From NCBI RefSeq assembly GCF_001579645.1, contig NZ_KQ970821.1, positions 51,746-115,745 of the forward strand: DNA of 64,000 bases, written 5' to 3'. Of the stretch, positions 30,289-40,275 are shown piece by piece. Position 1 is the first letter of the stretch; every line of letters starts with the position of its first letter. The notes under the pieces were generated by a model, which made no database searches, was not told the DNA's origin, and saw only the letters and a list, made by a program, of their open reading frames with translations. Origin of the DNA: Streptococcus infantis (GTDB taxonomy: Bacteria; Bacillota; Bacilli; Lactobacillales; Streptococcaceae). The translations under genes were made by a program, and so were the position numbers.

Positions 30289-31740
30289 ATGAAAAATCAA
30301 ACCCTAATGCAATATTTTGAATGGTATCTACCCCACGATGGAAAACACTGGATGCGCCTAGCTGACGACGCTGAACACCTAGCTAACTTAGGCATTAGTC
30401 ACATTTGGATGCCACCTGCTTTTAAAGCAACAAATGAAAAAGATGTTGGTTATGGCGTCTATGACTTGTTTGACCTTGGAGAATTTAATCAGAAGGGTAC
30501 TGTACGTACTAAATATGGCTTTAAAGAAGACTATCTTCATGCCATCCAAACTTTAAAATCTCATGGGATTCAACCAATGGCTGATATCGTCTTAAATCAT
30601 AAGGCAGCCGCTGACCATTTAGAATCTTTTCAAGTTATCGAAGTGGATCCAGAAGATCGAACTGTGGAACTAGGAGAACCTTTTACCATCAATGGCTGGA
30701 CTGGTTTTACTTTTGATGGACGACAAAATACCTACAATGACTTCCACTGGCACTGGTACCACTTTACTGGAACTGACTACGATGCCAAACGCCGTAAATC
30801 TGGAATCTATCTGATACAGGGAGACAACAAAGGTTGGGCTCATGAGGAATTAGTCGACAATGAGAATGGCAATTACGACTATCTCATGTATGCTGATCTA
30901 GATTTCAAACATCCTGAAGTGATAAAAAATATCTACGACTGGGCAGATTGGTTTATGGAAACAACTGGTGTAGCTGGTTTCCGTTTGGATGCAGTTAAAC
31001 ACATTGACTCTTTCTTTATGCGCAATTTCATTCGCGATATCAAAGAAAAATATGGCCAAGATTTCTATGTCTTTGGAGAATTCTGGAATCCAGACAAGGA
31101 AGCAAATCTGGACTACCTTGAAAAGATTGAAGAGCGTTTTGATCTTGTCGATGTTCGCCTTCACCAAAATCTCTTTGAAGCAAGCAAGGCTGGAGAAGAC
31201 TATGATTTAACAACCATCTTTGAGGATAGTCTAGTACAACTCAATCCAGACCGAGCTGTAACCTTTGTCGATAACCATGATACTCAACGTGGCCAAGCTC
31301 TTGAATCCACTGTTGAAGAATGGTTTAAACCAGCAGCCTACGCCCTCATTCTTTTGCGAGAGCAGGGACTCCCATGCGTCTTTTACGGAGACTACTATGG
31401 CATTTCTGGTCAATATGCTCAGCAAGATTTCAAAGATGTTCTTGACCGTTTGCTAGCTATTCGAAAAGAGTTGGCTTACGGAGAGCAAACGGACTACTTT
31501 GATGACCCTAATTGTATCGGTTGGGTCCGTTCAGGAGCTGAATATCAATCACCACTTGCCATCGTGATTTCTAATGCCCAAGCAAACTCTAAAACCATGT
31601 TCGTCGGTCAAGAATGGGCTGACCAAACCTTTGTTGATTTACTAGCAAATCATCCTGACCAAGTAACGATTAATGCTGAAGGTTATGGAGATTTCCCAGT
31701 TACAGAACGCTCTCTTAGTGTATGGGGACTGGCTAACTAA
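30289..31740 (+). CDS. amyA: Cytoplasmic alpha-amylase (GH13)
   Basis: The 483-residue protein has the GH13 motifs ADIVLNH, GFRLDAVKH (nucleophile Asp), FGEFWN (acid/base Glu) and FVDNHDTQ (transition-state Asp), and starts NQTLMQYFEWYLPHDGKHW as AmyS/AmyA types do. It lacks a signal peptide, so it should hydrolyse imported maltodextrin or stored glucan. An AAGAGGAT site precedes the ATG. It is monocistronic and likely under MalR control. Confidence 0.95.
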   Translation: MKNQTLMQYFEWYLPHDGKHWMRLADDAEHLANLGISHIWMPPAFKATNEKDVGYGVYDLFDLGEFNQKGTVRTKYGFKEDYLHAIQTLKSHGIQPMADIVLNHKAAADHLESFQVIEVDPEDRTVELGEPFTINGWTGFTFDGRQNTYNDFHWHWYHFTGTDYDAKRRKSGIYLIQGDNKGWAHEELVDNENGNYDYLMYADLDFKHPEVIKNIYDWADWFMETTGVAGFRLDAVKHIDSFFMRNFIRDIKEKYGQDFYVFGEFWNPDKEANLDYLEKIEERFDLVDVRLHQNLFEASKAGEDYDLTTIFEDSLVQLNPDRAVTFVDNHDTQRGQALESTVEEWFKPAAYALILLREQGLPCVFYGDYYGISGQYAQQDFKDVLDRLLAIRKELAYGEQTDYFDDPNCIGWVRSGAEYQSPLAIVISNAQANSKTMFVGQEWADQTFVDLLANHPDQVTINAEGYGDFPVTERSLSVWGLAN

Positions 31741-31745
31741 TCAAT

Positions 31746-31862
31746 TAATACTCTTAGAAAATCTCTTCAAACCACGTCAGCTTCCATCTACAACCTCAAA
31801 GCAGTGCTTTGAGCAACCTGCGGCTCGCTTCCTAGTTTGCTCTTTGATTTTCATTGAGTATA
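31746..31862 (-). repeat. BOX element, copy 2
   Basis: Reverse-orientation BOX of 117 bp between convergent amyA and the dnaD-like gene. The ends match the other copies, but its middle has CAAAGCAGTGCTTTG instead of GTACTTGAGTAC, so it is a different subtype. Confidence 0.85.
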
Positions 31863-31870
31863 AAACACAC

Positions 31871-31919
31871 AAAAAATGCCCACAAGCTAGATTTTCTTTC
31901 TAGCCTGTAGGCATTTTTT
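31871..31919. terminator. Bidirectional terminator, amyA / dnaD-like
   Basis: AAAAAATGCC-ACA(G)GCTAG pairs with CTAGCCTGTAGGCATTTTTT. It serves both converging genes. Confidence 0.85.
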
Positions 31920-31938
31920 CTATTATCAATACTTAAAA

Positions 31939-32613
31939 CTAGTCTTTCCAAAGATCCATAGCATTTTGAAAATCTGCAGAAACTTGAACATTTTGAGGAT
32001 TAGTCGCTTCTCTCTCCTGACGCTTAGCCTCTACCTGGACTACACTCTTAATGCCTTCATGACGCCAGTTTCGTAAGATAGCCTGGATGTACTTCCAATT
32101 TGGTTTTCCATTCAAAACGGCCTCACGTAGGGCCTCTTTGATCAGGTCCGCACTGGTCCCGTCTTCTTTCAAACTCTTTTCCAAATCTTCGATTTCAAAA
32201 GGACTTAAGAGACGACCTAGCTCTTGTTGGAAGGTTTCCACCAAGTCTTTCAAATCATTTTTAGCAGGTATCGCTTGGCTAGGTTCTTGTTTTTCAAAAA
32301 GTTGGTCTAAGCGCTCTAAAGCTAAAGTCGCATCAAAAATCACTTCTATCTCACCATTGAGTTCAATGGTTCGGTATTGAAGTAAGCCTTTTTCTGTCAA
32401 GCGCGAAATAGCTTGATTGACTTCAAAGACTTGCTTTCCAATTTTCTCTGCGATTTGACTTGGAGACAATTCCCCTAAAGCTGTTGTATTTTGTAGGTAA
32501 AAGAATTGCCAAACTAAGAAATCATCACTTGATGAAAACAGTTGATTATAGTTTAAGAGCAGAGCACTTGGTAACACCAAGTTCCCTGATTTGAAAGCAT
32601 CTAAATATGTCAT
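31939..32613 (-). CDS. dnaD: DnaD-domain primosome protein
   Basis: The 224-residue protein has an N-terminal winged-helix DDBH1 region (TYLDAFKSGNLVLPSALL) and a C-terminal DDBH2 domain with YIQAILRNWRHEGI, the motif that binds single-stranded DNA. DnaD helps load the replicative helicase at origin or restart sites. The ATG at 32613 has AGAGGA before it; upstream codons overlap metA and are not used. It follows metA by 8 bp. Confidence 0.9.
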   Translation of the reverse strand: MTYLDAFKSGNLVLPSALLLNYNQLFSSSDDFLVWQFFYLQNTTALGELSPSQIAEKIGKQVFEVNQAISRLTEKGLLQYRTIELNGEIEVIFDATLALERLDQLFEKQEPSQAIPAKNDLKDLVETFQQELGRLLSPFEIEDLEKSLKEDGTSADLIKEALREAVLNGKPNWKYIQAILRNWRHEGIKSVVQVEAKRQEREATNPQNVQVSADFQNAMDLWKD

Positions 32614-32621
32614 AATTCCTC

Positions 32622-33566
32622 TTATAAATATCCAAAATGAGAAACATCTTCTTCTGCACTCTTCCACTCAAAAGGCGTTTCTTGGTAAACTGCATAATTT
32701 ACCCAGTTACTGAAAAAGAGAGCTGCTGAGGAACTCCAACGCATACAGGGAAGTTCATGGACGTCATCATTTTTGAAATAATTTTCTGGTATATGGGGAT
32801 CTAAACCAGCATCTAGATCTCTAAAATATTCCTTGGCTAACGTATCACGATCATACTCCAAATGCCCAAAGCTATAAACTTCTCTTAAATCTCGGCTTGC
32901 AAGGATAGAGATTCCCACCTCTTTTCCAGATGCTAAAATCTCTAGATTGGTTTTATTTACAATGTCTTCTTTGAGAATTTCTGTGTGACGAGAATGAGGA
33001 GACACATACAAGTCATCAAAACCTCTCAGCAAAAGATGACCTTCTTTTAAAACATCCTGAGGATAAATTCCCGAAAGCTTTTGAGCCATCTGGTGTTTAT
33101 CTACGCCGTAACGATAGTAGAGGCCAGCCTGTGCTCCCCAGCAAATATGCAGGGTTGAAAAGACATGTGTCTTTGACCAATCGATGACCTGAGTAAATTC
33201 TTCCCAATAGTCCACTTCTTCAAAAGGAAGATGCTCAACCGGCGCTCCTGTGATGATCAAGCCATCAAAATACTGGTCTTGAACTTCCGAGAAGGTCTTA
33301 TAAAAAGTCTCCATATGTTCAGAACGAGTTGTTTTCGACTGATGACTTTCCATATATAAGAAATCAATATCTAACTGCAAGGGAGTATTAGCTAAATGTC
33401 GTAAAAGCTGAGTCTCTGTAACCATCTTCTGTGGCATCAAGTTTAAAATCAGAATTTTCAGTGGTCGAATATCCTGATGAGCCGCCCGCTGGTCATCCAT
33501 GACGAAAATATTTTCCGTTCGTAAAATCTCAACTGCTGGTAATTTTTTATCAATTCGAATCGGCAT
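32622..33566 (-). CDS. metA: Homoserine O-acyltransferase (MetA)
   Basis: Activates homoserine for methionine synthesis. The 314-residue protein has the nucleophile Cys in [15 protein letters not shown], the SPHSRHTEI region and the catalytic His/Glu in FGHLEYD. Whether acetyl- or succinyl-CoA is used is not decided from sequence. A GGAGA site precedes ATG. An 80-base leader and a MET-box-like site lie upstream. Confidence 0.94.
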   Translation of the reverse strand: MPIRIDKKLPAVEILRTENIFVMDDQRAAHQDIRPLKILILNLMPQKMVTETQLLRHLANTPLQLDIDFLYMESHQSKTTRSEHMETFYKTFSEVQDQYFDGLIITGAPVEHLPFEEVDYWEEFTQVIDWSKTHVFSTLHICWGAQAGLYYRYGVDKHQMAQKLSGIYPQDVLKEGHLLLRGFDDLYVSPHSRHTEILKEDIVNKTNLEILASGKEVGISILASRDLREVYSFGHLEYDRDTLAKEYFRDLDAGLDPHIPENYFKNDDVHELPCMRWSSSAALFFSNWVNYAVYQETPFEWKSAEEDVSHFGYL

Positions 33567-33652
33567 GGAAATCTCCTTACTGTATCAATTCTAGGCTCAA
33601 ACGAACATACAGTCGTCAAATGAAAAATCAGCTGACGAAAGTCCTTCCCTTT

Positions 33653-33686
33653 ATTATACTGTAAGAAGATATAGTTTTCAATTATA
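33653..33686 (-). promoter_or_regulatory. metA promoter -10 and MET-box-like site
   Basis: TATAAT on the minus strand at 33653-33658 gives a start near 33646. At 33670-33686 TATAGTTTTCAATTATA agrees with the streptococcal MET-box TATAGTTTSAAACTATA at 14 of 17 positions. That box is the known site of the MtaR-type LysR regulator of methionine genes. It overlaps the -35 region. Confidence 0.5.
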
Positions 33687-33731
33687 GTTTTTCTCTAACT
33701 AGGTATAGCTTATTTTTATATCAAATGAAGA

Positions 33732-33756
33732 GAAAACAGCCCTAGGGACTGTTTTT
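33732..33756 (-). terminator. Terminator after apt
   Basis: AAACAG-CCC pairs with GGACTGTTT with A and T runs, 3 bases beyond the apt stop. Confidence 0.6.
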
Positions 33757-33758
33757 CA

Positions 33759-34271
33759 TTAATAATGCATAAGCACCTTGTAGTCATAATCTCCGATAGC
33801 TTCACGACCTTTAAGCTCATCAAGCTCAATCAAGAAGGCACAACCAGCTACGATACCACCAAGTTTTTCAATCATTTCGATGGTTGCTTTCACAGTACCA
33901 CCTGTTGCCAAAAGGTCATCTACGATCAGAACACGTTGACCTGGTTTGATAGCATCTGCGTGCATAGTCAAAGTATCAACACCATATTCTTTTTCGTAGT
34001 CAGCTGAAATAACTTCGCGTGGTAGTTTTCCAGGTTTACGCACAGGAGCAAAACCAATTCCCAACTCAAAAGCAACTGGACATCCAACGATAAATCCACG
34101 CGCTTCTGGTCCTACGATCATATCAATCTTTTTATCAGTAGCATATTGAACAATTTCACGAACAGCATAGCTGTAGGCATTGCCGTTGGCCATCAAAGGG
34201 CTGATATCACGGAATGTAATTCCTTCTTGTGGATAATTTTCAATACTTGCAATGTAATCTTTTAAGTTCAT
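33759..34271 (-). CDS. apt: Adenine phosphoribosyltransferase
   Basis: Salvages adenine to AMP with PRPP. The 170-residue protein has the PRPP-binding [13 protein letters not shown] (about 116-128), EARGFI and KPGKLP, all typical of Apt. It has its own promoter and terminator. Confidence 0.97.
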   Translation of the reverse strand: MNLKDYIASIENYPQEGITFRDISPLMANGNAYSYAVREIVQYATDKKIDMIVGPEARGFIVGCPVAFELGIGFAPVRKPGKLPREVISADYEKEYGVDTLTMHADAIKPGQRVLIVDDLLATGGTVKATIEMIEKLGGIVAGCAFLIELDELKGREAIGDYDYKVLMHY

Positions 34272-34313
34272 AGCATTTCTTTCTTTTTAAGTTTTTACTC
34301 CCTATTATACCAT

Positions 34314-34322
34314 AAATCTTAG
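34314..34322 (-). promoter_or_regulatory. apt promoter, extended -10
   Basis: TGGTATAAT on the minus strand, about 42 bases before the apt ATG. Confidence 0.65.
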
Positions 34323-34393
34323 AAAAGAGAAATAGAAAGAAACCCTGGAAACTGAGTCCAAGGCTTCTAATCAGATCTGTAACTATTGCTCGT

Positions 34394-34999
34394 TTAATGA
34401 AATCTTTCCTTCTTTTTGCTTTTAGAGTTTTGATTGCGTTGACGATTTTGTTGGATTCGCCACTCTCGCTCAAAGTAGGACATGGTTTCAAATACTCTGC
34501 GCGGTAAACCAACATCCAGCAAATAGATTGGGATTTTCAAAACATTTGCTTGCTTTGCAGTCAAAAATCTACTTCGTAGACGATTCCATAAAGAGTTGGG
34601 TTTTATAAAATCCTTGTCATAAAAATGAACTTCAATAGTATAAAAATCCCTTGAACTTCTACCACCCTTGATTCTCATAAGAGAAAACGTTTCTACCTGC
34701 CCCCAGGAATAAAACTGCCAATCTTTTTTAGGATGTGGCTTATAGGAAAAACCTTGGGCCGTACATTTCAAATACTCTTTATCTGAAAAAAGAAGTCGCA
34801 AACGTTCATACAAAATCCATCCAACAATGATGATTAAGAATAAGACAAAGAGTCTTAATGCCACCAATCCCACAGGTGCCTCCTTGGGATAGGTCATCAT
34901 AAAAGATAGGATCCAAAGAAGAAAAGCTAACTCAAGGAAGCAGAGAAGAATAGTCCAAATGATTTTCTTACTGCTCCATTTGATGATTTTTTCTTCCAT
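34394..34999 (-). CDS. Hypothetical two-TM membrane protein
   Basis: I do not recognise a named function. The 201-residue protein has two hydrophobic helices (about 12-36 and 43-62) and a basic cytoplasmic domain of about 135 residues containing KKDWQFYSWGQVETFSLM and IPIYLLDVGLPRRVFETM, ending in a Gln/Asn/Lys-rich tail. The domain resembles PH-like bacterial domains that follow a TM hairpin, which is only a guess. Its ATG overlaps the ABC-F stop (TAATG), so it is coupled to that gene. Confidence 0.7.
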   Translation of the reverse strand: MEEKIIKWSSKKIIWTILLCFLELAFLLWILSFMMTYPKEAPVGLVALRLFVLFLIIIVGWILYERLRLLFSDKEYLKCTAQGFSYKPHPKKDWQFYSWGQVETFSLMRIKGGRSSRDFYTIEVHFYDKDFIKPNSLWNRLRSRFLTAKQANVLKIPIYLLDVGLPRRVFETMSYFEREWRIQQNRQRNQNSKSKKKERFH

Positions 35000-36867
35000 T
35001 ACGCCAACTCACTTAAATATTCATAGCGTTCATATTTTTCAAGCAAGGTTTCATTCTTTTCATCTAACTCTTTTTGAAGAGTAGCTAGCTTCCCAAAGTC
35101 CGAGCCATTGGCCAGCATTTCCTCTTCAATGACAGAGATACGATTTTCCAAGGCTTCGATGTCACCTTCAATACTTGCCCACTCTTGCTTTTCTTGGTAA
35201 GTCATGCGTTTCTTTTCTTCACGGACTTTGACGACTTTTTCCTTCTCAGCCTTTTGAACTTGACTTGTCGCTTCTGCTTCGAAGGCTTTTTCATCTAGGT
35301 AGTCGGTGTAATGCCCAAAGAAAGGACGAATGCTACCATTCTCAAAAGCAAGAATCTTAGTCGCAACTTTATCAAGGAAATAGCGGTCGTGACTAACTGT
35401 TAAGACTGGACCTGCAAAACCTTGTAAGAAATTTTCTAGAACAGTTAAGGTCGCAATGTCAAGGTCATTGGTTGGCTCGTCCAATAGAAGCACATTGGGT
35501 TTTTCCAAGAGCAACTTGAGGAGATACAGGCGTTTCTTCTCTCCACCAGACAGTTTCTCAATCAAGGTACCGTGCGTTGAACGTGGGAAAAGGAACTGTT
35601 CTAATAACTCCGCGATAGATGTCGTAGAGCCACTGCTAATTTTAACCTCTTCTGCCACTTCTTGTAGGTAATTGATAACTCGCTTGCTTTCATCCAAACC
35701 TTCGATTTGTTGAGAGAAATAAGCGATACGAACCGTTTCTCCGATAATAACTTGACCTTCAGTAGCTTCAAGTCTTCCTGCAATAAGGTTAAGGAGGGTT
35801 GACTTCCCAACACCATTGTCCCCGACAATTCCGATACGGTCTTTGGCTTGAACCAAAAGGTTAAAATGTTGCAGAATCTGTTTGTCGTCATAGGCAAAGG
35901 AAACATCCTTAAACTCGATGACCTTTTTACCGATACGGCTAGTTTCAAAATTCATGCTCAAGTCTGTTTCAACACTAGTATCAGAAACCTCCTTTTTCAA
36001 GTCATGGAATCGATTGATACGTGCTTGCTGCTTGGTTGCACGGGCCTGTGGTTGTCGTCTCATCCAGGCCAATTCTTGCTTATAAAGTTGTTCCTTTTTG
36101 TGAAGAAGAGCTGCGTCGCGCTCATCCTGTTCAGCCTTGAGACGAACATAGTCTTGGTAATTTCCTTGATATTCGGTCAAACCTGCTCTGTCCAACTCAA
36201 AGATTCGCGTAGAAAGAGCATCTAGGAAATAGCGATCGTGGGTGATAAATAACACTGTTTTCTTGGAATTTTTCAAGAAGAGGGTTAGCCACTCAATGGT
36301 CGCAATATCCAAGTGGTTGGTAGGCTCATCAAGAAGCAAAAGATCATGATTTCCTAGCAGCACTTGGGCCAACTGAACCCGTCTTCGCAAACCACCTGAT
36401 AGGGCTCCAACGGGAGTTGATAAATCCTGAATTCCCAACTTGCTGAGAACGGTCTTGACCTGACTCTCAATTTCCCAAGCTTGGAGGGAATCCATCTCCG
36501 CCATAACCCTTTCCAAACGGGCCTGCTTGTCCTCACTGTAGTTGAGCATGAGTAATTCATACTCACGAATCAACTGGATTTCTTTCAAATCGCTCGATAG
36601 AACAGTATCCAAGACAGTCTTGCTATCATCAAAATCTGGGTCCTGAGTCAAGTAGCCAATTTTGTAATCATTCTTTGCTGAAAATGGGCTAACATCACCA
36701 TCGAAACCTGAAACTCCAGAAAGCACATCTAAAAGGGTTGTTTTTCCAGTTCCGTTGACACCGATAAGACCGATTCTGTCCAAGTCATGAATGATAAAGG
36801 AAATATCCTTAAAGACGGTCTTGTCCCCAACGGATTTACTTAGTTTTTCAACAATAAAATCACTCAT
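34999..36867 (-). CDS. ABC-F family ATPase
   Basis: The 622-residue soluble protein has two ABC domains: Walker [11 protein letters not shown] and [10 protein letters not shown], signatures [13 protein letters not shown] and [13 protein letters not shown], and Walker [13 protein letters not shown] and [12 protein letters not shown], with no TM domain. A long charged C-terminal coiled coil follows domain 2, as in Uup-type ABC-F proteins that act on ribosomes. The ATG overlaps cca by 4 bp. Whether it is a translation factor or gives resistance is not determined. Confidence 0.92.
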   Translation of the reverse strand: MSDFIVEKLSKSVGDKTVFKDISFIIHDLDRIGLIGVNGTGKTTLLDVLSGVSGFDGDVSPFSAKNDYKIGYLTQDPDFDDSKTVLDTVLSSDLKEIQLIREYELLMLNYSEDKQARLERVMAEMDSLQAWEIESQVKTVLSKLGIQDLSTPVGALSGGLRRRVQLAQVLLGNHDLLLLDEPTNHLDIATIEWLTLFLKNSKKTVLFITHDRYFLDALSTRIFELDRAGLTEYQGNYQDYVRLKAEQDERDAALLHKKEQLYKQELAWMRRQPQARATKQQARINRFHDLKKEVSDTSVETDLSMNFETSRIGKKVIEFKDVSFAYDDKQILQHFNLLVQAKDRIGIVGDNGVGKSTLLNLIAGRLEATEGQVIIGETVRIAYFSQQIEGLDESKRVINYLQEVAEEVKISSGSTTSIAELLEQFLFPRSTHGTLIEKLSGGEKKRLYLLKLLLEKPNVLLLDEPTNDLDIATLTVLENFLQGFAGPVLTVSHDRYFLDKVATKILAFENGSIRPFFGHYTDYLDEKAFEAEATSQVQKAEKEKVVKVREEKKRMTYQEKQEWASIEGDIEALENRISVIEEEMLANGSDFGKLATLQKELDEKNETLLEKYERYEYLSELA

Positions 36868-38063
36868 TTTTTCTCCCTCAAGTAGGCATGAATAGCTTCC
36901 AAGTTATTTTCCAAATCTCCATCCACAATAGCATACTCAATCTCTGCTAAAATTTCTCCCATTTCTGGTCCTGGTTGATAGCCATATTCTTTGATCAAAA
37001 TCCCACCATTGATTTGAATTTCTTTTTTATCATGGATGGTTAGGCTGTGGTAAGTCTCTGTAATGGCCTGTGGATTGACTTCTTTTCCTTGAGCCTGACG
37101 AAGATTTTCAGCCTGTAAAAGCAAATCTAGATCAAAGCGGTAACAATCGCGCTTGCTTAGTTCCCCTTCTTCACGAAGTTCTAAGATTGTTAGCAAATCT
37201 TGAACTTGCTTGGCAAATTGACGCGAAGTTTTCCAATGTTTCAAAAATTGTTGAGCATCTTCCACTTCTAAAACCCATAAAAGTGCTGCCCAGGCTTGCT
37301 CAGAAGATTCAAAGGTAAAATCAGCCTCTAAGTCAAACAAAGATTGGAGTTTGTCCTGACTACCAGCCATATCTGGAAGATAATCATAAGCTTTGCTTGC
37401 AATCATAGAAGACAGACCTACTCGCCAATGAGGAGCTAGTAGAAGTTTATCAAATTCAACAAAAGTACGTTCCACAGAAATTTTCTCTAAGAGTGGCGTT
37501 AAGTTCTTCATCGCTTCAAAGGTTTCTTGCTCGAGTTCAAAACCAAGACTGGCTTGAAAACGAAATCCACGCATGATGCGTAGCGCGTCTTCGTTGAAAC
37601 GTTCACTAGCTATACCAACTGCTCGTAAAACTTGATTTTCTAGATCTTGTAAACCATCAAATAAATCAACGATTTCCCCTGTCTCATCCAAGGCAAAGGC
37701 ATTGACTGTGAAATCTCGGCGTTTGAGATCTTCTTCGAGTGAACGAACAAAAGAAACAGAACTTGGTCTCCGATAGTCTACATAGACATCCTCTGTTCGA
37801 AAAGTGGTGACTTCGTACTCTTCATCTCCATCTAAAACCAAAACGGTCCCATGCTCAATGCCGATATCAGCTGTGCGTGGAAAAATCTGCTTAGTCTCTT
37901 CAGGATAAGATGAAGTCGCAATATCCACATCATGGATGGGACGATTGAGTAGGGCATCTCTAACAGAGCCTCCAACAAAATAGGCTTCAAAGCCAGATTC
38001 TTTAATTTTTTCTAATACTGGTAAAGCCTTCTGAAATTCAGAAGGCATTTGTGTTAATCTCAT
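36864..38063 (-). CDS. cca: CCA tRNA nucleotidyltransferase
   Basis: Adds CCA to tRNA 3' ends. The 399-residue class II enzyme has [10 protein letters not shown] with DVDIATS (metal-binding DxD), [12 protein letters not shown] and the [15 protein letters not shown] nucleotide-selecting region. It overlaps dapB by 4 bp upstream and the ABC-F gene by 4 bp downstream, an arrangement also seen in pneumococci. Confidence 0.96.
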   Translation of the reverse strand: MRLTQMPSEFQKALPVLEKIKESGFEAYFVGGSVRDALLNRPIHDVDIATSSYPEETKQIFPRTADIGIEHGTVLVLDGDEEYEVTTFRTEDVYVDYRRPSSVSFVRSLEEDLKRRDFTVNAFALDETGEIVDLFDGLQDLENQVLRAVGIASERFNEDALRIMRGFRFQASLGFELEQETFEAMKNLTPLLEKISVERTFVEFDKLLLAPHWRVGLSSMIASKAYDYLPDMAGSQDKLQSLFDLEADFTFESSEQAWAALLWVLEVEDAQQFLKHWKTSRQFAKQVQDLLTILELREEGELSKRDCYRFDLDLLLQAENLRQAQGKEVNPQAITETYHSLTIHDKKEIQINGGILIKEYGYQPGPEMGEILAEIEYAIVDGDLENNLEAIHAYLREKK

Positions 38064-38827
38064 AATAAGTGTTCTAATCCATAGACAAGCTCATGACGCT
38101 TGACAACTTCTTTGATTCCCAAATTCACCCCTGTCATGAAGGAGCTACGATCATAGGAGTCATGACGCAGGGTCAATCCTTCTCCTTGATTTCCAAATAT
38201 AACTTCCTGATGAGCTACCAAACCTGGCAAACGGACTGAGTGGATTCGCATACCATCAAAGTTAGCTCCACGTGCACCTGCAATGAGTTCTTCCTCATCG
38301 CTAGCACCTTGTTGGATAGACTCACGAACCTCTGCCATCAACTCAGCTGTTTTAATAGCTGTACCACTAGGAGCATCTTTTTTCTTGTCATGGTGAAGCT
38401 CAATAATCTCTACATTTGGGAAGTATTTTGCAGCTTGTGCCGCAAATTGCATGAGCAAGACAGCACCCAAGGCAAAGTTAGGAGCAATCAAGCCACCCAA
38501 GTTTTTAGAACGAGAAAATTCTTTTAGTTCTTCAATCTCTTGACTAGTGAAACCTGTTGTTCCAACGACAGGTGCAAAGCCATTTTCAAGCGCAAAACGG
38601 GTATTCTCATAGGCAACAGCTGGTGTTGTAAAGTCCACCCACACATCTGCTTCAAAGCCTTCTAAGGCAACCTTATCATTAAATACAGTAATTCCCTGCC
38701 ATTCTGTTGCATTTTCGAAAGGATCCAATACTGCTACTAGTTCAAGTTCAGGATCAGATAAAACCATCTGACAAGCAGATTGGCCCATTCTCCCCTTAAA
38801 ACCAGCAATAATTACTCGAATACTCAT
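38060..38827 (-). CDS. dapB: 4-hydroxy-tetrahydrodipicolinate reductase
   Basis: Second committed step to diaminopimelate and lysine. The 255-residue protein has AGFKGRMGQ (nucleotide loop), GTTGF and the signature [15 protein letters not shown]. It starts the dapB-cca-ABC-F operon. The 156 bases upstream (38828-38983) show no gene and no clear promoter. Confidence 0.96.
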   Translation of the reverse strand: MSIRVIIAGFKGRMGQSACQMVLSDPELELVAVLDPFENATEWQGITVFNDKVALEGFEADVWVDFTTPAVAYENTRFALENGFAPVVGTTGFTSQEIEELKEFSRSKNLGGLIAPNFALGAVLLMQFAAQAAKYFPNVEIIELHHDKKKDAPSGTAIKTAELMAEVRESIQQGASDEEELIAGARGANFDGMRIHSVRLPGLVAHQEVIFGNQGEGLTLRHDSYDRSSFMTGVNLGIKEVVKRHELVYGLEHLL

Positions 38828-38983
38828 CTCAATCTCTACTCCTGTTTAAGATACAAAGGACCTTAGCTGCCCATGAAAAATAGGGAATGGCGCTGACTTT
38901 ACACGAAAGGCAAGACAGGCATCTTTTTTCAAGAGGCAGATAGTCCGTGTTCAATTTTAAGATACATTGACTGTAAGAACAAT

Positions 38984-39832
38984 CTAGACGATTGGTGTGT
39001 ATGCCAAAGCGATGCTTCCTTCTCCCAGGTGGGTTCCAATAACACTACCGAAGGTTGCAATTGAAACATCTGTAGCCACTCCACCATCGATTAAAAGCTG
39101 GCGCAAATCTGCTGCTTTTTGAGGAGCATTCCCGTGAATGACAGTAATCTGGTAATTCCCATTAGCTGTTGCTTCTTTAACAATTTCAACTAAGCGTTTT
39201 GTAGCCTTTTTCTCTGTACGAACCTTTTCATATACTTCTATCACACCTTGGTCATTGAAGTATAGGATTGGCTTGATACTAAGGAGATTCCCCAAAATAG
39301 CCGCGCCATTAGAGAGTCGTCCCCCCTTAACTAGATGGTCAAGATCATCCACCATGATAAAAGCAGAGGTGTTTTCAATCTGTTCTGTTACTTTATTCAA
39401 GATAGACTCGAAGTCATCACCCTGTTCTACCCATTGAAATACACTCTCCACCATGAAACCTAGAGGAGCACTTGTAATACGAGTATCAGGAAAGGCAATG
39501 GTTAATCCTTCGAACTCATCCGTCATATACTGGATATTTTGGTGAAATCCTGAGATTCCAGAAGAAAGGAAGAGACCCAGAACATGAGTATATCCTTTTT
39601 CTTTCAATGATGACAAAATTTCATCCAACTTAGCAATACTTGGCTGACTTGTTTTAGGTAGCTCAGATGAACGAGCCATTTTTTCATAAAATTCTTGAGC
39701 GGTTAGATTTACACCTTCAACATACTCCTGTCCATCGATATTCACAGGAATGTCTAGCACAAATAAATCTTCTTTCCGCAAGGTTTCCGCTTGTAGAAAA
39801 GCAGATGAGTCTGTTATGACCGCTAATTTCAT
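38984..39832 (-). CDS. DegV family fatty-acid-binding protein
   Basis: The 282-residue protein has the DegV pattern: TDSSAFL at the start, the TSQPS loop, [14 protein letters not shown] and the C-terminal [17 protein letters not shown]. DegV/FakB proteins bind fatty acids and, with FakA, feed them to phospholipid synthesis. FakA is not in this window. It starts 3 bp after the DUF1149 gene. Confidence 0.93.
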   Translation of the reverse strand: MKLAVITDSSAFLQAETLRKEDLFVLDIPVNIDGQEYVEGVNLTAQEFYEKMARSSELPKTSQPSIAKLDEILSSLKEKGYTHVLGLFLSSGISGFHQNIQYMTDEFEGLTIAFPDTRITSAPLGFMVESVFQWVEQGDDFESILNKVTEQIENTSAFIMVDDLDHLVKGGRLSNGAAILGNLLSIKPILYFNDQGVIEVYEKVRTEKKATKRLVEIVKEATANGNYQITVIHGNAPQKAADLRQLLIDGGVATDVSIATFGSVIGTHLGEGSIALAYTPIV

Positions 39833-39835
39833 TTC

Positions 39836-40210
39836 TTAAAACTCCAAATTAATTCCCGGTAAATCAAGGGCAATTTCTGTTACTTCATAAGTCAAACGAT
39901 TAAGCATATCCAAACATGGACGAGCTAGTGTCTCAACCTCTTCTTGGCTGAAATCACTTGGTTGGTCGATAATACGACCTTCAACATGATTGACTTGAGA
40001 AATCGTTCCACTAATGACAAATCTATCAAAGACAATCATAAAGCTCAAAACAACTACTAAAGAGGTAACTTGATTTTCTTGATCATGCTGAAGCAACTGG
40101 AAGTTTACATCAACCTTAGTTTCAGGTGCTCCATTTTCATTTTCCCATTCAAAGTTACGCGCATCGAAGTGATACTGACTAACAAATTCTTGTTCACGTT
40201 TTAAATTCAT
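39836..40210 (-). CDS. DUF1149 family protein
   Basis: The 124-residue protein belongs to a small lactic-acid-bacteria family without known function (SecB-like fold has been proposed for DUF1149). The ATG at 40210 has GGAG 6 bases before it and is preferred; an in-frame ATG at 40222 also exists. It is coupled to degV and its promoter lies in a perfect inverted repeat. Confidence 0.85.
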   Translation of the reverse strand: MNLKREQEFVSQYHFDARNFEWENENGAPETKVDVNFQLLQHDQENQVTSLVVVLSFMIVFDRFVISGTISQVNHVEGRIIDQPSDFSQEEVETLARPCLDMLNRLTYEVTEIALDLPGINLEF

Positions 40211-40222
40211 TTTCATCTCCAT

Positions 40223-40249
40223 TGGTACAATATAGTTGCCATTGTACCA
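40223..40249 (-). promoter_or_regulatory. Inverted repeat over the DUF1149-degV promoter
   Basis: TGGTACAAT and ATTGTACCA form a perfect 9-bp inverted repeat around 9 bases. One arm is the minus-strand extended -10 (TGG-TACAAT, 40241-40249), and the expected start (about 40234) is in the spacer. It may be a repressor site. Confidence 0.5.
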
Positions 40250-40275
40250 TATTTTTTTATTTTCTGCTAGATTTA

